Below, one piece after another: positions 6,970 to 13,964 of a stretch of 44,161 bases of DNA. The notes under the pieces were generated by a model. The model was not told where the DNA came from. It saw nothing but the letters and a program-made list of their open reading frames with translations, and made no database searches. Both the position numbers and the translations under genes were made by a program. Position 1 is the stretch's first letter. Each line of letters opens with the position of its first letter. This DNA comes from Herbaspirillum sp. CF444 (GTDB lineage Bacteria > Pseudomonadota > Gammaproteobacteria > Burkholderiales > Burkholderiaceae_D): the NCBI RefSeq assembly GCF_000282135.1, contig NZ_AKJW01000060.1, forward strand, positions 1-44,161, read 5' to 3'.

Positions 6970-9350
6970 GGAGGTTTTCTCGTTCATTCTCAAGTATTGT
7001 TCTTTTTGGGCTTCTCATTCCCCTTGGTGCTTATGCTATTGAGTTGAGTACCGCGGAGAAAACGTGGTTGAAAGAACATCCGGTAGTACGCATTGCCATA
7101 GATCCTCACTGGAAACCAGTGGAGTTTTCTGACAAAGGTATCCCCAAAGGACTTAGTGTTGCCTACCTCAAAGAAATTGAAAAAGAAACGGGACTGAAAT
7201 TCCAATTGGTGGAAACATCGCAATGGCGAGATTCCCTCGGCCTCGTTTATCGTGGCGAGGCAGAACTGCTGCCCGCAACAAGCCCCGATGTGCATGAACC
7301 AGAGGGAGCCAATGGACAGTTGATTTACTCAAGACCATATTACGTTGGATCGACAACCATCATTAGTCGTGCGAATGTCACCAATATTTTCGATAGCTCA
7401 GCTTTTAATGGGATGACAGTGGCTGTGGCGGGTGGGGGCATGTTTGAATCGTGGATTCGGCGAGCACAGCCCAAGGCGGCCCTTTTAACATTTGAAAATA
7501 TCGATGACGTTTTGGACGCTGTTGTCTCGGGGAAGGCGCAAGTTGCTATTGGTCCAGAACTCATACTTCACACCTTGCTTCGCCAACGTTATCCCGATCA
7601 ACTGCATATCGCGGGCAGCATACCATCGCTTCCCATTATGCTGAGAATGGCTGCGCGAGCAGATTCTCCGCTGTTGATCTCCATTATTAACAAAGTTCTG
7701 GTCGGATTGCCATCCGAAAAAACGGATCTTATCTATCAAGAATGGATAGAAACGGCGGATTATGGCCAACCATCATGGAAGGCCATTATTCACTATTATG
7801 GAAAAGAGACTGCGCTAGGAGCGTTGACTATCGTTTTCTTGCTCGTCAATATTTACTACATGCGTAGGGCAAAAAAAATAGCAGAGGATAACGAGCGGCA
7901 GAAGGGGATGTTTTTGGCGGTCATGAGCCACGAAATACGCACGCCAATACATGCAGTGCTAGCCTCTATTGATTTACTGCAAAACACCACGCTGGACGCT
8001 CATCAAAACAAATTGCTACATACAGCAATTTCCAATGCTGAGACGCTATCTAATCTTGTGAACGATGTATTGGACTATTCGAAACTAGAAGCAGGCGCTA
8101 TCAATCTTGAATATATTCCGACTGATATAGAAAAAGTCATTGAAGAGGCGCTTGCATGTATCGATGTGTGCGTCAGAGAAAAGAACGTAAAACTTCACGT
8201 GTCATTTGCGGAAAAATTCCCACCTCTACGCCTGGACCCAACCCGCATGCGTCAAATTTTGACGAATATTCTATCAAATGCGGCCAAGTTTACTAATGCC
8301 GGATCAATTAGTGTATTTGCACGGTTAGAAAAATATGGTGAAAATTTAGCTCCGCTTTTGATGATTGAAGTCACGGATACCGGCATTGGAATCCCCGCTG
8401 CCGCACAACCATTTTTGTTCGCCCCGTTCAAGCAAGCCACGTCATCCATCACCCGAGAATTTGGTGGTAGCGGGCTGGGACTTGCTATATGTGCCGAGCT
8501 TATAAAGGAAATGAAAGGTCGCATAAGTATTACGAGTGCGCCAAGATCTGGGACCATTGTAAAGATCATTGTTCCAACAGAAATCTGTACATTCAAAGCT
8601 ACCCCGGATTCGATTCAGAGTAATTCTCCATGCCCCTCTTCATCTCGACAAGATAAAATTCTTGTGATTGACGATGTAAATGTTAATCGAGAGCTTATTA
8701 GCGAGCAGCTTCTATTGCTTGGCTACTCCTGTGCCACGGCAGCCGATGGGGCTACTGGAATCAAGCAATATAGTGCAGAAAGATTTTCTGCAATCTTGCT
8801 TGATTGCCACTTACCGATAATGAGTGGCTACGACGTAGCAATAAAGATTCGAGAGATCGAAGAGCGAGAAGGATTCCCTTATATCCCCATCATTGCCATT
8901 TCCGCAGAGAGCGGAGATGCGCACACTCAGAAATGTTTTTCATCTGGAATTGACGGCGTACTCTCGAAGCCAATTCGGCTTGAACGCCTCCGAGAAACCT
9001 TGGCATTGTGGCTCCGACAACCTGATGCTGTAACGTCGAATAGCGGAGATGTTCGACTCTCAACGCTGACACCCGCAAATAGTCTGAAAGAAGACTACGC
9101 TCTGTTGGAAAAAGCGGTAGTTGAGTGTGATGTTTTGGCTAGTAGGCATTACTCTCATAGAATCAAAGGAGTTGCTCTTATGCTTGACCAAACAGAAATC
9201 ATAGATGCGATTCGTATTTTTGAGGACACTATCCCGAGAACTCCATTTTCAACAAATTTCAGTTCAGTAGCCCTTAGTGCTGTGGAGCGAAGCATTAAGA
9301 GCTACATCCTGATGACCGAGGACTTCTATGGTGCTGGAGAGGCGCATTGA
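6966..9350 (+). CDS. Hybrid sensor histidine kinase, BvgS/EvgS-like
   Basis: This 794-residue inner-membrane kinase has a signal peptide (1-24), one periplasmic solute-binding (SBP_bac_3-like) domain (about 35-265, WLKEHPVVRIAIDPHWKPVEF), a membrane helix near 278-298 (LGALTIVFLLVNIYYM), a HisKA domain with His322 in MSHEIRTP, an ATPase domain with the DTGIGIP and GGSGLGLAI boxes, a receiver with Asp613 in ILLDCHLP, and a C-terminal Hpt segment with His731 in HRIKG. This is the full His-Asp-His-Asp phosphorelay of BvgS/EvgS. It differs from BvgS in having one rather than two Venus-flytrap domains and no PAS domain between membrane and kinase. It is coupled to the regulator gene by a 4-base overlap. 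The signal sensed is unknown; a small molecule or amino acid bound in the periplasm is plausible. Confidence 0.92.
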   Translation: MRRFSRSFSSIVLFGLLIPLGAYAIELSTAEKTWLKEHPVVRIAIDPHWKPVEFSDKGIPKGLSVAYLKEIEKETGLKFQLVETSQWRDSLGLVYRGEAELLPATSPDVHEPEGANGQLIYSRPYYVGSTTIISRANVTNIFDSSAFNGMTVAVAGGGMFESWIRRAQPKAALLTFENIDDVLDAVVSGKAQVAIGPELILHTLLRQRYPDQLHIAGSIPSLPIMLRMAARADSPLLISIINKVLVGLPSEKTDLIYQEWIETADYGQPSWKAIIHYYGKETALGALTIVFLLVNIYYMRRAKKIAEDNERQKGMFLAVMSHEIRTPIHAVLASIDLLQNTTLDAHQNKLLHTAISNAETLSNLVNDVLDYSKLEAGAINLEYIPTDIEKVIEEALACIDVCVREKNVKLHVSFAEKFPPLRLDPTRMRQILTNILSNAAKFTNAGSISVFARLEKYGENLAPLLMIEVTDTGIGIPAAAQPFLFAPFKQATSSITREFGGSGLGLAICAELIKEMKGRISITSAPRSGTIVKIIVPTEICTFKATPDSIQSNSPCPSSSRQDKILVIDDVNVNRELISEQLLLLGYSCATAADGATGIKQYSAERFSAILLDCHLPIMSGYDVAIKIREIEEREGFPYIPIIAISAESGDAHTQKCFSSGIDGVLSKPIRLERLRETLALWLRQPDAVTSNSGDVRLSTLTPANSLKEDYALLEKAVVECDVLASRHYSHRIKGVALMLDQTEIIDAIRIFEDTIPRTPFSTNFSSVALSAVERSIKSYILMTEDFYGAGEAH

Positions 9351-9417
9351 AAATCCTTGTGTCAGTGATTTGATTCCCCTTCCGCAAGCCGCCAAAAAGG
9401 ATTTGGTACTTGTCTAG

Positions 9418-9780
9418 CGGGCTGTTGAAAAGCACTCCGTCGCAAAGGGCGCAGCACAGTTAAACACGACTCGACATGAAAGTGCGGCTGAATTCATACC
9501 ATGCCACTGCACCGCTCCTCGCAGCACAGCGCCCAGTAGTATTCGTGCAATTCGGGTCAGCTTGAAGTGTTGGTCCACGCGCTCGAGGCCACGATATACA
9601 GTTTGTCGAAGCCGACCGTCTTTCCCCTGCCAAAGTGCTCTTCGATGCGTTTGCGGATGACCTGGCTCACTCGGTATCCCTTGTGCCGCCGAGGTACGAC
9701 CATCGATTGTACTGCCGCCAGCTCGCACGTCGTTTTGACCCGACTGTCGTCGTTGGCCGCTAACGAATCGCCCGGGTATT
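9418..9780 (-). mobile_element. Relic insertion sequence with decayed transposase C-terminus
   Basis: The left boundary carries an insertion-sequence-like terminus (GGGCTGTTGAAAAGC at about 9418). On the minus strand the end of a DDE transposase can be read across several frames: GGSTIDGRTS in one, GYRVSQVIRKRIEEHFGKGK in the next, then RQTVYRGLERVDQHFKLTRI. These are the conserved C-terminal motifs of an IS5/IS1182-like transposase. Frameshifts and the missing N-terminal two thirds mean it is dead. The other end is not visible because it merges with the last codons of the peptidase gene at 9760. Confidence 0.7.
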
Positions 9781-11529
9781 CTTACGCTGCGGCGATCCCA
9801 TTTTACGGATGAACGCAGCCAATTTGGCAATATCCACACTTCCCCAACCACTAGCATAATCCCAACCTCTACCCGCGCTGTAGCCAAAGCCTTCCCATCC
9901 ATTATTACCAGAAATAACATCGTGAAATACTTCCGGATCGGTCCGACCTGCCTCATAGATCAATGGGCAAGGGAAGCCAAGTTTGTTGCCGAATGTCGTC
10001 TGAATCCGCGCATAAAACCCCGCAAACAACGGCGCCGACAGGCTAGTACCATCTCCTTGCTGCGCCTTTCCATCGATCTTTATCAGAATGCCAGAATCAC
10101 GATCCGCATCAAATGCGATGTCTGGAAGTGCACGTTTGTTCATGGGTTGAGCCGTCAATGCTGATTGCCATGCCGGGCGCGATATATATTTACTGTACCC
10201 CCCTCCTGTGGCTATCAGAGTGCCTTTAGATGTTTCACTTTCATAATAAAGACCATGATTCCAAACCTCTTCCATGGCATGCACTGTCTGCCCATAGGTG
10301 TAGAGTCGGGTTCCTCCCACTGCGACTACGTTTGCAGATGCCGCCGGCCAGTCAACCGAATAGTTGCCCCCGTCGAGTTCGCCACCTTGGCAGTCGTAGG
10401 CCCCGTGATCACCAGTCGCCACAACGAATGTCTGCCCCTGAGCAACTGCGATCGAAAATATCTGACTATCCGCTACCAATGTTCCGCTCTTATATGCACT
10501 CTCCTCGCATTCACCAAGCGATACACTAATGACACGCGCCTCATTGTCCGAAACTGCTCGATTAAATGCACGAGTAATACTAGCCTCCAATGCATCTTCA
10601 CCAAATTTCATTTCGGCGGCATAAAAAATCATCTGCTTTAACGCTCCGCCTGCCGTACCTATTGCAGCATGAGCATCTAAAGACGCCTCACTGATATAGA
10701 TATCGCTATCCAGCCCATCATAGTTGCCTTTTTGGTCGCCCGTCCTGATCGTCTTGATTATTAGCTGTGGATAGTCCACCTTCATCTGCTTCAGAGTCTC
10801 CGGCGCCTCTCCGAGGGTAATAATACCAAGCGACGTTTCATGTGCAGCACCAAGGCTGTCACCATCGTAAATAGTTGAGAATTCAGCGGGCCAATGGGGT
10901 GATGCCAAAGGAGAGACAAATGGCTGGCGCACGGCATCGGCATGATGAAAAAATGGATGAGGCCCATCGATATTCTGCAAGCCCTGAACTGCCAACACTA
11001 TTCCCGCGAGGCTCATTGGCACCTGAACGATACTGGTGTTTGCGTACCTTACGCGACCAGCCTCTTTGAATACAGCCAGCTTTGTGTTGAATGCGGCCTC
11101 GATTGTCCTGACAGAACCCACCGCCGAAACAAACAGCCGATTCGGCGTTGCCTCGACCTGTGTAAATCCGGTGACCTGCAAGTAGGCCTTGATAGCATCG
11201 ACCTGTTCCTCGACGGGCGCAAAATCGCGTTGAAATTGCTCGCGCGTCAGAAAATTTCCATATTCAGAACTCTCAGGATCATTTACATCCCGGGCCATTT
11301 CATCAAGCCGCTCCTGATTCCGAACCTTCAGCGCTACCTGGATATGAACCGGATGTTCTCGATAAAGCATATAGGAAGATGCCGGATCGCCATACGGAGG
11401 CAAGAATGCCAAGGTTTTCGTATCTGCCCAGCGATTGTCAGCATCTGCAGTTGCCGAAGTGCTTAGCAACAAACACGTGAATATCACGCGTACTATAAAG
11501 TTGATGGCGATTATTGCGCGATTCATCAT
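9760..11529 (-). CDS. Secreted S53 (sedolisin/kumamolisin) serine-carboxyl peptidase
   Basis: This 589-residue protein is an acid-active endopeptidase of family S53, made as a secreted proenzyme. The start at 11529 follows a perfect AGGAGG seven bases upstream and gives a signal peptide (residues 1-30, hydrophobic FIVRVIFTCLLLSTSATA). A Pro-kumamolisin domain covers about residues 45-190. The catalytic set is visible: Glu281 and Asp285 in SEASLDAH, oxyanion Asp374 in ATGDHGAYD, and Ser496 in GDGTSLSAPLF. The calcium site sits in DVISGN and AGRGWDYASGWGS near the end. The last residues (KNTRAIR) and the stop appear to come from the adjoining relic insertion sequence, so the original C-terminus has been replaced without losing a known catalytic or calcium residue. 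A weak copy of the dispersed repeat lies about 420 bases upstream on the same strand. Confidence 0.9.
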   Translation of the reverse strand: MMNRAIIAINFIVRVIFTCLLLSTSATADADNRWADTKTLAFLPPYGDPASSYMLYREHPVHIQVALKVRNQERLDEMARDVNDPESSEYGNFLTREQFQRDFAPVEEQVDAIKAYLQVTGFTQVEATPNRLFVSAVGSVRTIEAAFNTKLAVFKEAGRVRYANTSIVQVPMSLAGIVLAVQGLQNIDGPHPFFHHADAVRQPFVSPLASPHWPAEFSTIYDGDSLGAAHETSLGIITLGEAPETLKQMKVDYPQLIIKTIRTGDQKGNYDGLDSDIYISEASLDAHAAIGTAGGALKQMIFYAAEMKFGEDALEASITRAFNRAVSDNEARVISVSLGECEESAYKSGTLVADSQIFSIAVAQGQTFVVATGDHGAYDCQGGELDGGNYSVDWPAASANVVAVGGTRLYTYGQTVHAMEEVWNHGLYYESETSKGTLIATGGGYSKYISRPAWQSALTAQPMNKRALPDIAFDADRDSGILIKIDGKAQQGDGTSLSAPLFAGFYARIQTTFGNKLGFPCPLIYEAGRTDPEVFHDVISGNNGWEGFGYSAGRGWDYASGWGSVDIAKLAAFIRKMGSPQRKNTRAIR

Positions 11530-12077
11530 CTCAAGTCCTCCTGCAACTCTGCGACGTCCCATAATAATAACGCTAGCAAAGAACGCCAGACGTTTAGACA
11601 TCACACGAAATATCGCCAGGCGATACATTCACGCTACAAGATAAAGTCAATCACGAATACCTAGCGGTAAAAAGTTCAGATATAAAGTGGCGATCGCAGT
11701 TGCCGGAATGGTTAGCATGAGAAAGGCAAGTATTGCAGTGTCGATGACTTGAGACGATGATGGAAGTAGTAATGAAGTATTTATATTGTGCTTTTGCATT
11801 AAGGTCGCCTCGGTTGAAAATATTTTCTGCGCATCGTGATATAGAAAGACCCGGCTGACATAGATTGAAGGAACCGACTCGGCAACATCTCGACGAGAGA
11901 TAAAAGATACGTATTCATGATGGCGATTATTTACCTGACTTTATATAAGACTTGTCCCAATCCCTGTGCGAGACTTTTTTATAACGCCTTAATATAGTTT
12001 CCTGTCGTGTGTCAATTGGTCAGTTAGAGGAAACCGCTAGCAATTCATTGATTGAGAAATGATCATGCAGGGCCACA
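11530..12077. other. Long intergenic region upstream of the peptidase
   Basis: This stretch separates the peptidase start from the end of the first Rhs tip gene. I see no gene on either strand, and in particular no immunity gene downstream of the Rhs tip. It contains weak copy H of the dispersed repeat (11934-11962) and the peptidase ribosome binding site (11537-11542). Confidence 0.5.
11934..11962 (-). repeat. Dispersed core repeat, weak copy H
   Basis: On the minus strand this reads GATTGGGACAAGTCTTATAT and keeps the CAAGTCTTAT core. In frame it would read LGQVLYK followed by a stop. It is oriented toward the peptidase gene. The match beyond the core is poor. Confidence 0.4.
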
Positions 12078-13196
12078 CTACTCAACCAAGAAAAAAATAT
12101 TCTCTCTACGTATGTCGCGAAGGTAAATATGCGCCTCTGCATACATGTTTGCATTAGCACTATATAGTTGAAGGTCCCCCTCATCAGCCAATCTTGTAAC
12201 GTGCATTTCCGGGGTGGAAAGATGATGCATTAGATTATTTCTGTTCAGATGAAAATTCTTCCGTAGCGAAACACCCCTTATCTGCAACGGAGTATCTTCT
12301 TCTGCATTTCTGCCAATCTCGAATATATGTCCTTCTCCGCGATGCTGTCGCTGGTTAAAAATTTCCGCTCCCTCCTTGGACTCCGATACGATCAGAGCAT
12401 CATGTTCATCAGGGATCATTTTTCTTACTCCCCCAAACTGAGAAGAGCGATTAAAGCCATTCTCTAGAATGAGATCCACATCTACTGTCGACGCTTCCAC
12501 ACGATACAGTGGACCCGAAAAGGTTTCCTCGTGCAGTCCCTTGCTATTCAGGGTCAGCTCCGGATGGTTTTCACTTCGAAATCCTCGACCTCTACCAGAC
12601 AGCCCCCCTGATTTAGGGTCAAGAAGGCGCCCCAGCCGCCTTGAAAGTCCGCGGGTCTTACCCAGAGCAATTCCCACGCCGGTCTCGTAAAGCGAATTTG
12701 CCCGCCTGGCCAGCACTATCCCACCTTGGACCAGGCCTACCGCTCCGGTTCCCATCGACACCCACCCCAGGATCGCTGATGCTTGCGGATCCACATCCTC
12801 GCTTGCCCCACTGGCAATGGCGCTCACATCCGCAAGCGCACCCGTTATTCCTACCGCCAGTGAGACCGCCGAGGTCGACTCGATGGCGGCCATGACGCCA
12901 CCAGCGGCCGCCATCGAGGCTCCCGCCGTCACAATCGTCAGCGCCAGTCCGGCAATGCCCATACTGATACCCAGCCACGCCTGCCAGCTCAGGTGCCCCG
13001 ATGGGTCCGCATAATTGACTGGGTCGCCTGCGCAGTACGCATACGCATTGATGCCTCCGGCCCCAAACGGACTCCACGCATCCGGACTGTTGAATCGCAT
13101 CAGCACCGGGTTATATGCCCGATAGCCATTACCCAGGTGATACGTGCCGCTCACCGGATCCCGGCGCTGGCCGTTATAGCCCAATAGCTCGTTCAT
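12078..13196 (-). CDS. Orphan TccC/Rhs-type tip with ADP-ribosyltransferase-like C-terminus
   Basis: This 372-residue protein begins directly at the Rhs-associated core (LLGYNGQRRDPVSGTYHLGN, YRAYNPVLMRFNSPD, GDPVNYADPSGHLS), lacking the large Rhs barrel of full TccC proteins. An Ala/Gly-rich hydrophobic linker follows (about 75-165), then a variable C-terminus (from about 215). That domain has PLYRVEAS with Arg232, IVSESKEG with Ser271-Glu-Ser273, and YAEAHIYL with Glu354. The order Arg, Ser-x-Ser, Glu is the cholera-toxin-type ADP-ribosyltransferase layout; this is my inference. Start ATG 13196 has GGAGG six bases upstream, and a longer frame to 13436 lacks a ribosome binding site. No immunity gene follows. 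As with TccC tips, an enzymatic toxin acting in eukaryotic cells is possible, but its delivery route is not visible. Confidence 0.8.
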   Translation of the reverse strand: MNELLGYNGQRRDPVSGTYHLGNGYRAYNPVLMRFNSPDAWSPFGAGGINAYAYCAGDPVNYADPSGHLSWQAWLGISMGIAGLALTIVTAGASMAAAGGVMAAIESTSAVSLAVGITGALADVSAIASGASEDVDPQASAILGWVSMGTGAVGLVQGGIVLARRANSLYETGVGIALGKTRGLSRRLGRLLDPKSGGLSGRGRGFRSENHPELTLNSKGLHEETFSGPLYRVEASTVDVDLILENGFNRSSQFGGVRKMIPDEHDALIVSESKEGAEIFNQRQHRGEGHIFEIGRNAEEDTPLQIRGVSLRKNFHLNRNNLMHHLSTPEMHVTRLADEGDLQLYSANANMYAEAHIYLRDIRRENIFFLVE

Positions 13197-13287
13197 TTCC
13201 ATCCTCCACTTTCTGGTGTGAAATCCTGTGTTCGTACCGGCATCCTTTTGTGTTCGACACCAACATCTGACGCCCTTGTTTATTCCG

Positions 13288-13460
13288 TCAGTCGGCATTC
13301 CTGATATCGTCGTTATCACAATAACCATAAAAATGGTAGGTCCGGCCTTCGGTCCGATCGACAACCATTGAGCAGTTACCGACCTGTGCCACTGGTGCCT
13401 GCCAATGGCCGGTGGGGTGGGGGGACGGGTTGACACAAATTCCGTACAGGCCTGCCCACA
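13288..13460 (-). pseudogene. Protein-like open remnant upstream of the Rhs tip
   Basis: A 57-codon minus-strand frame between two stops reads PHPTGHWQAPVAQVGN, then VVDRTEGRTYHFYGYCDNDD. Its composition is convincingly protein-like and cysteine-containing, yet it has no good start or ribosome binding site. It probably represents the middle of a lost gene lying between repeat copy D and the Rhs tip. I recognise no family. Confidence 0.3.
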
Positions 13461-13469
13461 GTTAGTAAC

Positions 13470-13510
13470 GATAATCGCATTCTCACCATTTGAAATAAAA
13501 CTTGGCGCAA
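13470..13510 (-). repeat. Dispersed core repeat, copy D
   Basis: On the minus strand this reads TTTGCGCCAAGTTTTATTTC, then AAATGGTGAGAATGCGATTAT. In frame it reads DLRQVLFQMVRMRL. Against copy C the GTC/GTT and TTC/TTT changes are synonymous. It lies about 275 bases upstream of the Rhs tip start, in the same orientation. The similarity to copy E continues downstream (GGGCAGGC, then TACGGAAT). Confidence 0.75.
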
Positions 13511-13590
13511 ATCATTCATTACAAGTTAAAAGGCTCAGGGTGCAACATCCGAAATTGGCGCATAGCGCTCAATCGCTTCATGATCGAATT

Positions 13591-13620
13591 CAAGGAACGT
13601 ATTCAACAATACGCTCCTTG
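13591..13620. terminator. Inverted repeat, terminator-like
   Basis: Arms of 13 bases (CAAGGAACGTATT and AATACGCTCCTTG, one mismatch) flank a four-base loop. There is no strong T-run. It lies in the gap between the autotransporter and the Rhs tip and may end transcription or be a relic structure. Confidence 0.4.
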
Positions 13621-13857
13621 ATAGGCGCCGTGGTATTTACACAGAAACGCTTACAGGCTCCAACACGCAGATAACGGACATACGAAAAAGCCTGACATAT
13701 TCAGGGCGGTGTTCTTTGAGCAGCATCCGACGCGCGGGAATGCCGCGTCGTTCTTTCGTAAAGAACGCATTGTGCTCTAACTGGCTAAGCCCAGCGCAAC
13801 CCAAGAAAGATAGCTGCCAATACTGCATTGATATTGTTCGTTTCTCAGAGTTTCAGA
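13621..13857. other. Gene-poor stretch with an unexplained minus-strand frame
   Basis: A 63-residue minus-strand frame (13637-13828, containing LEHNAFFTKERRGIPARRML) looks partly protein-like, but it has no ribosome binding site and no recognised family. A small inverted repeat (GTTCTTTCGTAAAGAAC) lies near 13752. Nothing else is supportable. Confidence 0.3.
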
Positions 13858-13881
13858 CGGGCGATCAAGCATGATCGCCCG
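13858..13881 (-). terminator. Hairpin downstream of the autotransporter gene
   Basis: A perfect 10-base stem (CGGGCGATCA and TGATCGCCCG) with a four-base loop lies 84 bases past the autotransporter stop. It is GC-rich but lacks a long T-run. It is probably the transcription terminator or an RNA-stabilising 3' end. Confidence 0.6.
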
Positions 13882-13964
13882 CACCGTACAGCACACCCTG
13901 TTTTTAAGTCCATCGCTCAAAACAGATGTGCATTTTACGCACATCGCCCCCTAGCATCAGGCTC

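Noticed and set aside
13197..13436. N-terminal extension of the first Rhs tip to 13436
   Set aside because: The GGAGG site lies directly before ATG 13196, and the extension overlaps a different protein-like remnant frame.
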